A DNA stretch of 64,000 nt from DASVWZ01 sp963708575 (GCA_963708575.1 CAVPTB010000007.1:1240001-1304000); one strand, 5' to 3'. Shown: positions 27,241-36,817, counted from the stretch's first letter. The notes: generated by a model from the letters alone, not told the origin. Made by a program: numbers and translations.

Positions 27241-28635
27241 ATGAAATTCGACGCCGTCATTATTGGATCCGGACAGGCAGGTAATCCGCTAGCCGCGGCT
27301 CTGGCAGATCATGGATGGAAGGTTGCTCTCATCGAGAAGAGCCATCTTGGCGGAACGTGCGTCAACACCGGATGTACTCCGACCAAAACCATGGTCCATC
27401 GAGCGCTAGTCGCGCACTACGCGCGCAACGCAGCGCGCTGGGGTGTTCGGGCGAGTAATGTCAGCGCCGACCTGGCCAAAATCGTGGAGCAGAAAAATAA
27501 AGTTGTTGAGAGCAGCCGCACCTCCCAGCAGAAGGGAATTGATCGCCGGCCGAATTTGCATTTGTATCGCGGAGTCGCCCAATTTACCGGTTCTCACTCA
27601 CTCACGGTGAGCAACGAATCGATTGAGAGTGAACGGATTTTCATCAACACGGGCGCGCGTCCTCATATTCCCGATATACCTGGTCTTAATACGGTGCCGT
27701 ATCTGACAAACGAAACTATCATGGACCTTACGACACCGCCCGAACATCTCATCATCCTCGGCGGAGGCTACATTGGTCTTGAATTCAGTCAGATGTTCGC
27801 TCGTTTCGGCAGTCGAGTGACATTGATTCAGGACAGCGGGCAAATCGTTCCCCGCGAAGATCCCGAAGTCGCTTCTGCGCTTCAGTCCGCCTTAGAGGCG
27901 GAGGGAATCCACTTCTTTCTGAACGCTCGAACCACACGAATCGAAGAAGATGGCGCCGCAATCGCGGTGTCGGTCGAGAACGGGAAAGAATCATCGCGCC
28001 CTTCCGGTTCCCATCTCTTGATCGCGACCGGAAGACGCCCGAACACCGAGGACCTCTGCCTGGACAAAGCCGGCGTCGAAACCCATGACGGCGGCACCAT
28101 CAAGGTGAATGGCCGGCTTGAGACCAATGTGCCGGGAATCTGGGCTTTGGGCGATGTCAAGGGTGGTCCGGCATTCACCCACATTTCTTACAACGACTAC
28201 CAGATCGTTTTCGGAAACTTGATCGAAGGCAAGTCTCTTAGCATCGACAAGCGAATCGTTCCTTACTGCGTCTTCACCGATCCTGAGTTAGGGCGGGTGG
28301 GCATGACCGAAAAAGAAGCCCGTGCGAAGGGATACAAACTCAAAATCGGCTCTGCACCCATGTCTCACGTGTCGCGGGCTTTTGAGCGTGACGAAACCGC
28401 CGGCCTGATGAAGATGGTGATCGATGCCCGCAACGATCGCATCCTGGGAGCAACAATCTTATCAAGCGAGGGAGGCGAAACCGTGCACGTTCTTTATTTG
28501 ATGATGCTGGCGGACTTGCCTTATACCTTCTTGAAGAATGCCGTGTACATTCATCCAACCATGGCAGAGGGATTGTTTTTCCTGATCGGTGCCGTCAAAC
28601 CGGACGATGCCACAAAGCCGGATCTCGCAGCCTAA
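27241..28635 (+). CDS. FAD-dependent pyridine nucleotide-disulfide oxidoreductase
   Basis: 464-residue class I flavoprotein disulfide reductase of the dihydrolipoamide dehydrogenase/MerA group. It has the FAD fold IIGSGQAGNPLA, the redox disulfide Cys40-Cys45 in GGTCVNTGCTPTK, the NAD(P)H fold LIILGGGYIGLEFSQMF, FAD site GIWALGDVKGGPAFTH, and the C-terminal dimer motif YIHPTMAEGL with the His-Glu pair. There is no N-terminal heavy-metal domain and no C-terminal Cys pair, so it should not be called a mercuric reductase. It is not next to 2-oxoacid dehydrogenase genes. The true disulfide substrate is unknown. Confidence 0.9.
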   Translation: MKFDAVIIGSGQAGNPLAAALADHGWKVALIEKSHLGGTCVNTGCTPTKTMVHRALVAHYARNAARWGVRASNVSADLAKIVEQKNKVVESSRTSQQKGIDRRPNLHLYRGVAQFTGSHSLTVSNESIESERIFINTGARPHIPDIPGLNTVPYLTNETIMDLTTPPEHLIILGGGYIGLEFSQMFARFGSRVTLIQDSGQIVPREDPEVASALQSALEAEGIHFFLNARTTRIEEDGAAIAVSVENGKESSRPSGSHLLIATGRRPNTEDLCLDKAGVETHDGGTIKVNGRLETNVPGIWALGDVKGGPAFTHISYNDYQIVFGNLIEGKSLSIDKRIVPYCVFTDPELGRVGMTEKEARAKGYKLKIGSAPMSHVSRAFERDETAGLMKMVIDARNDRILGATILSSEGGETVHVLYLMMLADLPYTFLKNAVYIHPTMAEGLFFLIGAVKPDDATKPDLAA

Positions 28636-28654
28636 AATCGAGGCCATCACGAAA

Positions 28655-31069
28655 CTAGTGCTTGTCAACATACACGCAAAAATCGACGCCTTCCCAGCGT
28701 TGTCCTTGCTCCCAATAAATCGTGAACAAGACGTCTCCGCCGGACGCGATCTTCTCCGTTGGTAAGTCCACGACGTGTGCACCGATTCCCGTGTCGCGGG
28801 AGCGCAGATCACTCGAGGTATGCCACCCGTCTGAGCTCCAGTGCACCAGTGCCGGAGATAAAAGGGCGATTCGCAACTTTTTTCCTTGCGGCATAGTCCT
28901 GCACTTGTTATTGAATCGCCATTCGTAATAAGGGGATGTTCTCTTTTCCACCTGATAGCGCTGTACGGTCTGGGGAGGTTGATCGAAGATCTCCCCATCG
29001 CGTAGCGATCTTCGGAGCTTGATGTACTCCGAGTGAGCCCACACCAGTGGACATGCCGACCCGGTGGGTTTTCCGATGAACAATTCGCGCTCAGCCAAGT
29101 CGGGCGCATCCCAGACCTGTTCCGGAATCAGCCTGCCGCCTTCTGTGGAATATTCCATGACACGCAAAAGAGCCTCAGCCATCTCGGGCCTTCCCGCCGC
29201 CAGTTCATAATGTGCCCGCTCACCCGCGAGCAGTGGCCAAGGCCTGCCGATTCCGGTTCCATCGAACGGGGAGCCATCTTCGTGCTCACCGTATCCGTCG
29301 CCGTTATACCTGTACCAGCATGGGCCTTGTGGCAGTTGCACCTTTAATAAAGCATCGATCACTTTAACCGTGTCGAGGATTCGCGGGTCATCCGGGGCTC
29401 TTAAGCCAAACCGCACCAGTGCCAGCGCATCCGGGCTGATCAAGTGAGCGGCCGCTTGTGAACCGCCACTGGGCGGGCGATTCTTGATAGGGACGAACCC
29501 GGCAATTGGGGAAGGAGCGCTGTCGTCCTCCGGAGGAGCAATGCGCACGTAGTATCCCCGCACCCCCAGTTGTTTTGCCAAGTCCGTACCCTCTGCGTAG
29601 GTCCACTGCTCGATGCTCTCATTCCACAGATCGGCGGTTTCGCGGAGGTATGTAGCAATACTCTCCTCCCCGACTGCATCGGCGAGATCGGCTGCCGCCA
29701 GCAGTCCGGAAATCTCCACCGCCAGCGTGAATGGCGAATATCCTGAATCTTCTTCCCAACGATCCTGCTGCGTTACGGGACCGTTACAGACCAGAAATTC
29801 CGCCGCTTTGCGCACCATCGCCCACGATCGCCGTAAATCTCCCAGTTCCTCGGGCGAGTGCCGGCGAATGATGTCTACCAACAAGATGGGAAACGCGGCT
29901 TCGTCCATCTGTAGCCCCATCCAGTAAGGGCGGCCATCCATCCACATGTTCTGTGCCCAGTGGCCATCGGACTCCTGCGTCGATTCGAGGTAGCGTAAAA
30001 CGCGCACGGCGTCGGCACACGCTCCGGCCCCCAGGAAACCTAATGCCGTTTCCACGAGATCTCGCGGCCACACCAGGTGGTATCCACCGAGATCCTCATC
30101 CCCTTTGTTGAAGCCCCAAGGGATGGACAGGCTGGCAATTACACCTCCAAGAAAATCCTTCGACTCATGACTGCGCAAGACAGCAACGCTGGCACGATAT
30201 AAATCGCGTTCGCGCTCGGGCTGATCCAGTTTCAGCAAACCATCCTGCCAGTGCTTCCAGTGGCGCATGTAATGAGAACGAAGACCGTCGTAAGGCTCGC
30301 TGAGGCTCGATCGCACCTGCTGTCCGGCGGACGACCAAATGCCGCCGAATCCCAGCGCGAGCACGAACTCTCCGCCGGAGGCAGCAAGATCAATTTCCGC
30401 CGTGAGTGCGATGTTTCCGTTTTCCGCGCGTTCGTACTCCCAAGTCATCTCAAAATTCTTGGAAACGTCCTGCCATCCATCCGAGTAGCCCACAAATCCC
30501 GCTGACATTTTCTTCCACGGCTTGGAACAACCGAGCGCCAAAGCGCACCCGTCGCGCTCCGCAAAAATCATGCGGATGCCTTTGTAGTCGCCAACCCATC
30601 CAGTGTTTCCCGTGCCGTAGTTGGCTAAATGTGGTGACAGCAGTGCGAAGAGTTGATAGTCCGAAAGCTTACCCACCAACGGCACAAACTTCACTTTCTG
30701 CAGCACCACGTCACGGTAAGGGTCGGTAAAGATCTCCTTTTCGATGCGGTAACGACCGGTAAGTTCCGTGTTAGTCAAACAGTAGACCGGAACTCCCGGC
30801 TCGATAGGCATGTTCTCGAAACGGCAGTGCCGCTTTTCCTCGGAGAAGTAGCTGCTGCCATCTGTCACCAGAAGACCCAAGTCGCGAGTGCACGCCTGAT
30901 CGACGCGGGGATAGTAAATTTCGTTGAGAATTCCGTGACTGATAGTGAACCAGACCCGGCTGTGAAGATTCAATGCGGTGCCTATGCCGCTCTTTGCGCT
31001 GGAGGTCCAACGCGGGGGTATTCCGGGCCATCCCGGCGCATAACGTTGTTGCTCGCTCACTCGTGTCAA
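28655..31069 (-). CDS. Glucoamylase, GH15 family
   Basis: 804-residue glucan 1,4-alpha-glucosidase, releasing glucose from non-reducing ends of alpha-glucans. The N-terminal beta-sandwich (residues about 25-280: LNLHSRVWFTISHGILNEIYYP, TDPYRDVVLQKVKF) precedes the alpha/alpha-barrel at about 290-690 (SIPWGFNKGDEDLGGYHLVWPRDL, DGHWAQNMWMDGRPYW, GIGRPWPLLAGERAHYEL). The Glu residues of that last motif region and of QMDEAAFPIL are the likely catalytic area. A C-terminal beta domain ends the chain. There is no signal peptide, so it is probably cytoplasmic and acts on glycogen or imported oligosaccharides. Convergent with the oxidoreductase, divergent from pcm. Confidence 0.92.
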   Translation of the reverse strand: MTRVSEQQRYAPGWPGIPPRWTSSAKSGIGTALNLHSRVWFTISHGILNEIYYPRVDQACTRDLGLLVTDGSSYFSEEKRHCRFENMPIEPGVPVYCLTNTELTGRYRIEKEIFTDPYRDVVLQKVKFVPLVGKLSDYQLFALLSPHLANYGTGNTGWVGDYKGIRMIFAERDGCALALGCSKPWKKMSAGFVGYSDGWQDVSKNFEMTWEYERAENGNIALTAEIDLAASGGEFVLALGFGGIWSSAGQQVRSSLSEPYDGLRSHYMRHWKHWQDGLLKLDQPERERDLYRASVAVLRSHESKDFLGGVIASLSIPWGFNKGDEDLGGYHLVWPRDLVETALGFLGAGACADAVRVLRYLESTQESDGHWAQNMWMDGRPYWMGLQMDEAAFPILLVDIIRRHSPEELGDLRRSWAMVRKAAEFLVCNGPVTQQDRWEEDSGYSPFTLAVEISGLLAAADLADAVGEESIATYLRETADLWNESIEQWTYAEGTDLAKQLGVRGYYVRIAPPEDDSAPSPIAGFVPIKNRPPSGGSQAAAHLISPDALALVRFGLRAPDDPRILDTVKVIDALLKVQLPQGPCWYRYNGDGYGEHEDGSPFDGTGIGRPWPLLAGERAHYELAAGRPEMAEALLRVMEYSTEGGRLIPEQVWDAPDLAERELFIGKPTGSACPLVWAHSEYIKLRRSLRDGEIFDQPPQTVQRYQVEKRTSPYYEWRFNNKCRTMPQGKKLRIALLSPALVHWSSDGWHTSSDLRSRDTGIGAHVVDLPTEKIASGGDVLFTIYWEQGQRWEGVDFCVYVDKH

Positions 31070-31232
31070 TCCTCTTTGAACAATGAATGATCCGCGCTAG
31101 GTGGTACTTGCCAAACGCTGCCAACTCCATCACAGATGATCGCGTGACGAAAAAGATACAATCAGACGATACAAATCAAGTAATTGTCTCGAATGCTGCG
31201 CCTGCTTTCCGGGCTGCTGAAGTCAACCGATC

Positions 31233-31898
31233 ATGGCCGCCAATCTTCCACTCGATCCATACGTCTCTCTGCGCCTCAACATGGTGGATCACCAACTTCG
31301 CCGACGCTCTATCAAGGATACGCAGGTTCTTCGCGCGATGTCGCAAGTACCTCGGCACCGATTTGTTCCAGTCGAGTCCAGGGACCAGGCATATGAAGAC
31401 TACCCCCTGCCGATTGGAGAAGGGCAGACTCTCTCCCAACCTTACATCGTTGCTTCCATGCTCTCGTCGCTCGCAATCGCGCCCTCCTCCACCGTGCTCG
31501 AGATCGGCACCGGTTCGGGTTATCAAACGGCGCTTCTCGCTGAAATGGCGCAACAAGTTTATTCCGTCGAACGTCTGCCCAGTCTGGCGCAATCTGCCGA
31601 ACTGATTCTGAATGATCTGGGTTACAACAATGTGAAGATTGTTGTTGCGGACGGATCGGAAGGACTACCTCAGTTTGCTCCGTATGATGCGACCATTGTC
31701 TCGGCCGCCGCTCCCCGCATTCCTCCGGCATTGTTGGAGCAGTTGGGCGAGGGCGGACGCATGATCATTCCCGTTGGACCTTCCCAAGCCCAAGAGTTAA
31801 AACTCGTTCAAAAACGAGAGGGGCGGATCGAGATCCAGACTTTGGAAGCCTGCCGGTTCGTTCCTCTCATCGGGACCCAGGGCTATGACGTGCCTTAG
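31233..31898 (+). CDS. pcm: Protein-L-isoaspartate O-methyltransferase
   Basis: 221-residue repair enzyme that methylates L-isoaspartyl residues with S-adenosylmethionine. Motifs: VPRHRFVPVESRDQAYEDYPLPIG, QTLSQPYIVASML (the PCMT-specific substrate loop), SAM motif I VLEIGTGSGYQTALLA, and IVSAAAPRIPPALLEQLGEGGRMIIPVG. Length is typical. The start may be 31233 or the in-frame ATG at 31281; neither has a strong ribosome site. Confidence 0.95.
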   Translation: MAANLPLDPYVSLRLNMVDHQLRRRSIKDTQVLRAMSQVPRHRFVPVESRDQAYEDYPLPIGEGQTLSQPYIVASMLSSLAIAPSSTVLEIGTGSGYQTALLAEMAQQVYSVERLPSLAQSAELILNDLGYNNVKIVVADGSEGLPQFAPYDATIVSAAAPRIPPALLEQLGEGGRMIIPVGPSQAQELKLVQKREGRIEIQTLEACRFVPLIGTQGYDVP

Positions 31899-32034
31899 TC
31901 GCGGGCCTCCTTGTTCAAAAGATGCTTCGGGCTCGTTATCGTTTGTTGTCGATGTAAAAACTTCGTATCCAGCTTGAATCAGAGCGTCGGATGTAATACT
32001 GTGCTACCGTTTTCGGGATCGGCGGAGGATAAAC

Positions 32035-32796
32035 ATGAAAAAAGTTGGCCATCATTTTTGCGCCGTACTTTTCTTGGTTGCTGCCACTTCTAGTGTATCG
32101 GCCCAGCAACCCGGTGGCGGCCGTTACGACGATCAGATTCAGCAGCAAGTCATCAAAACTCTGAGTTCCAAAGACAAGTGGAAGCAGATTACGGCCAAAA
32201 CCGAAGATGGCATCGTTCTGCTGGAAGGATCGGTTCAGGTCTATATTGACAAGGCCGACGCCGGCCGCAAAGTCGGCAAGATCGATCACGTCGATGGGGT
32301 TCGCAACCACGTGACCGTGACCAGCAGCGCGTCCGACGCCGATCTTCAGACCAAACTTTCTGACAAGCTGAGCTTCGATCGCGTGGGGCAGGGAATCACG
32401 TTCAACGCCCTGACGCTCAAGGTAGAGAATGGCGTCGTGACTGTAGGTGGAAGTGTTATCGATTATCCTAGCCGTGATTCCGCGGTTGCCATCGTCGAAA
32501 CAACTCCTGGCGTCAAGGATGTGGTCGACGAGGTCAACGTGTTACCGGCTTCGCCGTTCGATGATGACCTGCGCATCCGCGTCGCTCGGGCCATTTATGG
32601 ATATCCGGCCATGAGAAAGTACTCCATGGTTCCACAGCGGCCGATCCGCATCGTGGTGGAGAACGGGCACGTGACTCTTCTCGGAGTGGTGGATTCCAAA
32701 ATGGATAGCCAGATTGCGGAAACTCAAGCTAAATCTGTCCCCAATGTGTTCTCGGTCGATAATCAGCTGATGATCTCTAATTCAAAGGGGAAGTAG
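32035..32796 (+). CDS. Exported protein with three BON domains
   Basis: 253 residues with a signal peptide ending near SVSAQ (residue 24) and three BON domains (about 32-100, 105-175 and 180-250), each showing the pattern I-x-V-x-x-G-x-V-x-L-x-G (DGIVLLEGSVQVYIDK, NGVVTVGGSVIDYPSRD, NGHVTLLGVVDSKMD). BON domains bind phospholipids and help stabilise the outer membrane, as in OsmY. GGAGG lies 6 nt before the ATG. It is monocistronic and probably periplasmic. Confidence 0.9.
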   Translation: MKKVGHHFCAVLFLVAATSSVSAQQPGGGRYDDQIQQQVIKTLSSKDKWKQITAKTEDGIVLLEGSVQVYIDKADAGRKVGKIDHVDGVRNHVTVTSSASDADLQTKLSDKLSFDRVGQGITFNALTLKVENGVVTVGGSVIDYPSRDSAVAIVETTPGVKDVVDEVNVLPASPFDDDLRIRVARAIYGYPAMRKYSMVPQRPIRIVVENGHVTLLGVVDSKMDSQIAETQAKSVPNVFSVDNQLMISNSKGK

Positions 32797-32854
32797 GTTC
32801 CAAGCTCCACAGAGGACGGAGGCCAAACGGCCCAAACTGTTTTAGAATCTGCTT

Positions 32855-33718
32855 GTGCCGGTTCTTCACAGTTTACGTGTCACGCTCGAGATGATTAAGT
32901 GGGAGCACTCAGTTTTTGTGCTGCCCTTTGCTTTGTGCGGCGCGATGCTGGCCGCGGGCGGGCTTCCGACCGGTCATCAGCTGGTCTGGATTATCGTGGC
33001 CATGGTTTCAGCCCGTTCCGCCGCCATGGCGTTCAACCGCTTGGCCGACGCCTCAATCGACGCCGCCAATCCTCGCACTAACACTCGGGCCTTGCCGGCG
33101 GGGACGCTTACGCCTGCCTTTGTCGCAACCTTCGTCCTGGTATCGTGTGGGCTGCTGATCTTCGCCGCGGGGCAACTGAATCGTTTGTCACTGCTGCTCT
33201 CTCCCGTGGCGCTTGGCATTGTTCTGCTGTACTCCTACACGAAGCGCTTCACCCGTTGGTCACATCTCGTGCTCGGGTTTGCCATGGGTATCGCGCCGTC
33301 CGCGGCCTGGATTGCAGTTCGCGGGTCGCTAGATCCCCGCATTCTTCTGCTTACTGCGGCGGTAACTTTCTGGGGCGGCGGCTTCGACATCCTGTACGCC
33401 TGCCAGGATTACGATTTTGATCGGCAGTCCGGATTGCACTCCGTACCGCGCTACTTTGGGATTTCCCGCGCTCTTTGGATATCGCGAACATTTCACTTGA
33501 TCATGCTGTTGCTTCTGGTTGGCCTGGTCATAGTATTCGGGCTGGGAAAACTCGCGGCCGTGGGAGTGATCGCCGTCGCTGTGTTACTGGCATACGAACA
33601 CTCGCTGGTTTCAGCTCGAGACCTCTCGAAGTTGAACGCAGCCTTCTTCACCATGAATGGAGTGATCTCCATCATGTTTTTTATATTCGTGGCCGCGGAT
33701 CTGTTGCTGCGGCGATGA
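32855..33718 (+). CDS. UbiA-family prenyltransferase, probable menaquinone pathway
   Basis: 287-residue polytopic enzyme that attaches a polyprenyl chain to an aromatic acid. It has both Asp-rich motifs: NRLADASIDAANPRTNTR at residues 61-78 and YACQDYDFDRQSGLHSVP at about 183-200, with eight or so membrane helices. The variant fits the UbiA-like enzymes (MqnP/TIGR01475 type) of the futalosine menaquinone route, and mqnE is 0.8 kb downstream. The start is GTG 32855. Heme or other UbiA roles are less likely given this motif spelling and neighbour. Confidence 0.88.
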   Translation: MPVLHSLRVTLEMIKWEHSVFVLPFALCGAMLAAGGLPTGHQLVWIIVAMVSARSAAMAFNRLADASIDAANPRTNTRALPAGTLTPAFVATFVLVSCGLLIFAAGQLNRLSLLLSPVALGIVLLYSYTKRFTRWSHLVLGFAMGIAPSAAWIAVRGSLDPRILLLTAAVTFWGGGFDILYACQDYDFDRQSGLHSVPRYFGISRALWISRTFHLIMLLLLVGLVIVFGLGKLAAVGVIAVAVLLAYEHSLVSARDLSKLNAAFFTMNGVISIMFFIFVAADLLLRR

Positions 33719-33728
33719 GAGTGAACGC

Positions 33729-34322
33729 TCAGGCGCTCGCCGTTTGATTCCCCTTGAGCACCATCGCCGCCACTGCTCCCGCGATGAGATAGTCCACAAT
33801 CTCGATCGATATATACGCTAACGTGTAATCCGTGGGGAAACCATACCAATTCCAATAGGGCAGATTGGTGGTGATAGCAGCCATGATGCCCACTAATAAG
33901 GCGATGCCAAGCCGGGATCCCCAAGTGGTCAAACGCGAATGAGCCAACAGAAACGCCAAAATTAGCGCTTCGACGAGCTCAATCGTAAACTCCGTCACGA
34001 GTTGTCCCGGAGTAAGAGGCTTCGCGCCTGGGGGGTGGTAAATCAGCAGACCCGACGGATTGCTCGCCAACTTCGCCGTGTATCCGGGGAGAGCGTCATT
34101 CATCTGTTGGCGGGTCGGATTTGGGCCCAACCCCATGCCTGGAAAAATGTACAGGCCATGTGCCGTGCCCAGTTGTGCTTGCATGGCGTTCAGGACAGCC
34201 TGTTCGTTAGGGATTTCTTGCACGCCAATCGTGCCGAGAGGCAAAACAACATGTGCGACCGAAGACCACACAAACATCGCAATTCCACCCAAGATTCCTG
34301 CCAGAATGATGCGCTTCGTCAT
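33729..34322 (-). CDS. Hypothetical membrane protein
   Basis: 197 residues with an N-terminal helix (IILAGILGGIAMFVWSSVAHVVLP), a soluble loop of about 85 residues (GLYIFPGMGLG, LLIYHPPGAKPLTPGQL) and three or four C-terminal helices (LVEALILAFLLAH, LGIALLVGIMAAITTNLPYWNWYGFP, IVDYLIAGAVAAMVL). GGAGG stands about 6 nt before the ATG. I do not know the family. It lies between the two menaquinone genes but on the opposite strand, so a functional link is not implied. Confidence 0.85.
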   Translation of the reverse strand: MTKRIILAGILGGIAMFVWSSVAHVVLPLGTIGVQEIPNEQAVLNAMQAQLGTAHGLYIFPGMGLGPNPTRQQMNDALPGYTAKLASNPSGLLIYHPPGAKPLTPGQLVTEFTIELVEALILAFLLAHSRLTTWGSRLGIALLVGIMAAITTNLPYWNWYGFPTDYTLAYISIEIVDYLIAGAVAAMVLKGNQTASA

Positions 34323-34509
34323 GCTTGTCCTCCGATGACCGAAAATTATGCACGAAATCGAGCGGTCAGTTGTAAAAAATGCCTCCGATAGTCGACCCTT
34401 CGAAGATGTACATTGTGTCCGTAATGTTCTTGTGTGGCTAAGGAGTTGGCCTTAATCACCTATCACTCTGTCGTGACCTCGGCCGCTGCGCTGCGGTATC
34501 ATCAAGGAG

Positions 34510-35640
34510 ATGGCGAACCTGCATCCTTTCCAGGCAGACGATCGAAGACTCCTTCCGATCTGTGACAAGGTCATTTCCGGCGAGCGCTTGACCGCCGATG
34601 ATGGACTCACGCTCTATCGCACGGGCGACATTCTTGCAGTGGGCTGGTTGGCCAACCATGTGCGCGAGCGTATGCATGGCGACAAGGCGTATTTCAACGT
34701 CAACCGCCATATCAATCCGACGAACGTTTGCATTGCGGCATGCCGCCTGTGCGCTTTTGGCCGCAAGAAAGATACTCCGGGCGCTTACACCATGGCGCTC
34801 GAAGAAGCCTTCGAAACCGCAGCCTCCGGCTACACCGAGGCTGTCACGGAGTTTCACATTGTCGGGGGCCTGCATCCCGACCTGCCGTTCCAATATTTCC
34901 TCGATCTGTGCTCGGGGCTGAAGCAGCGCTTCCCGCAAGTCCATCTCAAAGCGTTCACGATGGTGGAAGTGGCCTATCTGGCAAAGCGGGCCAAACTTAC
35001 GATCCGCGAAACGCTTGAGCAACTGAAAGCTGCCGGGGTCGATTCGCTTCCGGGCGGTGGTGCCGAGATTTTCGCCGATCGCGTACGCCACATTATTTGC
35101 GATCACAAAATTGACGGTGACCAGTGGCTCGAGACCGCGAAACTCGCCCACCAGATCGGGCTGAAGTCCAACGCCACAATGCTCTACGGCCACGTCGAAA
35201 ACGAAGAAGACCGTGTCGACCATCTGCTCAAGCTTCGCGCCTTGCAGGACGAAACCGGCGGTTTCCAGACATACATTCCCTTGGCGTTTCATCCCGACAA
35301 CACGCCTTTGCAGCATTTACCCAAGACCACCGGAATGCTGGACCTGAAGCAAATTGCCGTGGGACGGCTCATGCTCGACAACTTCCCGCATATTAAGGCC
35401 TACTGGCAGATGATGTCGGCAAAAATCGCGCAGATTGCTCTGCGTTTCGGAGCGGACGATATTGACGGCACGGTTGTTGAGGAAAAGATCTACCACGACG
35501 CGGGAGCGACCACTCCGCAGGGCATGCGACGCCAGGAGTTGATGCGGCTCATTGCAGAGGCAGGTCGTGAGCCCATCGAGCGCGATACCCTCTATCGCCC
35601 TGTAACTCGCACTGAGACCTCAGTCACGGTCGCCGTCTAA
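34510..35640 (+). CDS. mqnE: Aminofutalosine synthase, radical SAM
   Basis: 376-residue radical SAM enzyme of the futalosine pathway to menaquinone, joining S-adenosylmethionine and 3-[(1-carboxyvinyl)oxy]benzoate into aminofutalosine. The 4Fe-4S motif is Cys74, Cys78, Cys81 in NPTNVCIAACRLCAF, followed by DTPGAYTM, EFHIVGGLHPDLPF, DSLPGGGAEIF and TYIPLAFHPDNTPL, all typical of MqnE rather than of CofH or MqnC. Oddly, the AAGGAG at 34504-34509 abuts the ATG with no spacer, and no better in-frame start is visible. Confidence 0.93.
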   Translation: MANLHPFQADDRRLLPICDKVISGERLTADDGLTLYRTGDILAVGWLANHVRERMHGDKAYFNVNRHINPTNVCIAACRLCAFGRKKDTPGAYTMALEEAFETAASGYTEAVTEFHIVGGLHPDLPFQYFLDLCSGLKQRFPQVHLKAFTMVEVAYLAKRAKLTIRETLEQLKAAGVDSLPGGGAEIFADRVRHIICDHKIDGDQWLETAKLAHQIGLKSNATMLYGHVENEEDRVDHLLKLRALQDETGGFQTYIPLAFHPDNTPLQHLPKTTGMLDLKQIAVGRLMLDNFPHIKAYWQMMSAKIAQIALRFGADDIDGTVVEEKIYHDAGATTPQGMRRQELMRLIAEAGREPIERDTLYRPVTRTETSVTVAV

Positions 35641-35652
35641 GAATGCCGGCTG

Positions 35653-36615
35653 CTAGTTGGGGAAGAATTCCGTCATGTCCGAGGCGTTAGCTGCGGCGCC
35701 CGGTAGGTCTGTAACCCCCAGCACCTCCATCATCAGACGTAACGTGCTTTCATGCTGATATAAAGTCTTCGACCGGTATCCCGCTTTCACCCCGGAACCG
35801 ATCAGAGCGGTAGGAACGTTTCCCCCGCCGTGTGTGACGTCGGAGGTGTTGCCCTCGTCGAAGGTAATAATCAGCAGTGAGTTCGCGAACGCCGGGCTGT
35901 TGATAAGCCCATCGATGTTGTTCTTCAGCCATGTATCCGCGTTCACCAGTTTGTCGGTATCCGTGCAGGAGCTCATACCTGCCGGGCAGTCGTGCGCGTC
36001 GTCATTCAAGTTAGGGACAATGAAGGCATAGTCCGGCAAATTATTGTTGGCGAGGTCGCTGGCCATTTGAGTGAAAGGAACGATATTGCCCGCCTGCGTG
36101 GGATCGCTTTGCACAATCGCGAAATAGGCGAACGGATCGTGACGGCGCCCGTACGGCAGCACATCCGGACCAGTGTATCCAACCGACGGCAAAGACTCAG
36201 CGTAACATCTCCATGTTTTCCCCGCTCCCCGCAGAGCCTGAACCACGTTGTCTTGAGTTACGGTGCCGGTATACGAATCGTCTGTGGCAATCGTAGCGCC
36301 TGTCGTCAGCATGAAATAATTTGGCAGCGAGGGGTGCGCGTTTGCATAGTACTGAGTCGCCAAAGAGTATTTCGCAGCCAGACCGTTGAAGTAAGGCATG
36401 CCGGCGTTGCCAATGACCTCGCTATATCCGTGATTCTCTTCGACAAGGATGAATACGTGAGCTAGTTGAGGAACAACCGGGGTTCCTGGCCCAGGTGGAG
36501 AAGTGGGCGATCCCGGAGATGTGGGAGTACCAGGATTCGACGCGGCAGACCCTCCGCATCCTGTAAGAAAAAGGGTCGATGCAGAGAAAACGATCAGTAG
36601 GAAGCACTTCACCAT
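35653..36615 (-). CDS. Lipoprotein phosphoesterase (acid phosphatase/phospholipase C-like)
   Basis: About 320 residues. The N-terminal lipobox LTGC near residue 18 follows a hydrophobic segment, then a Ser/Pro/Gly linker, then the PF04185-type phosphoesterase domain: HVFILVEENHGYSEVIG, YYANAHPSLPNYFMLTTG, YAFIVPNLNDDAHDC and LLIITFDEGNTSD. Metal-ligand Glu, Asp and His residues of those motifs are present. It would act on phosphate esters outside the inner membrane. ATG 36615 is chosen because it directly precedes the lipoprotein signal and has an AAGG 7 nt upstream; a longer frame to 36672 adds an unlikely basic leader. Confidence 0.88.
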   Translation of the reverse strand: MVKCFLLIVFSASTLFLTGCGGSAASNPGTPTSPGSPTSPPGPGTPVVPQLAHVFILVEENHGYSEVIGNAGMPYFNGLAAKYSLATQYYANAHPSLPNYFMLTTGATIATDDSYTGTVTQDNVVQALRGAGKTWRCYAESLPSVGYTGPDVLPYGRRHDPFAYFAIVQSDPTQAGNIVPFTQMASDLANNNLPDYAFIVPNLNDDAHDCPAGMSSCTDTDKLVNADTWLKNNIDGLINSPAFANSLLIITFDEGNTSDVTHGGGNVPTALIGSGVKAGYRSKTLYQHESTLRLMMEVLGVTDLPGAAANASDMTEFFPN

Positions 36616-36817
36616 GGGCTTGCCTTCGACGACGTTTGACTTAGACTTTTGCCAAGTCTTCCGAGTTGCCAAGAACCTGGCGTAAAAGGCCTAATCCGTA
36701 CACGATAGTGCACAGTTGGTAGCTGTGGATCCCGGGCTTGCGGTGCGGGTGTAGAATCAAACCTGTAAGGAACCGGAAAATCTTCGCGGGATCTGCTCTC
36801 GCGTTCCGAGGCCTGGA

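Noticed and set aside
27241..28635. Mercuric reductase annotation
   Set aside because: Lacks the heavy-metal domain and C-terminal Cys pair.
34456..35316. Minus-strand open frame of 286 residues
   Set aside because: Antisense to mqnE, which has complete radical SAM motifs.
34510..35640. CofH or MqnC assignment
   Set aside because: The motifs around the Fe-S cluster and the DTPGAYTM stretch suit MqnE better, and a UbiA-type gene is nearby.
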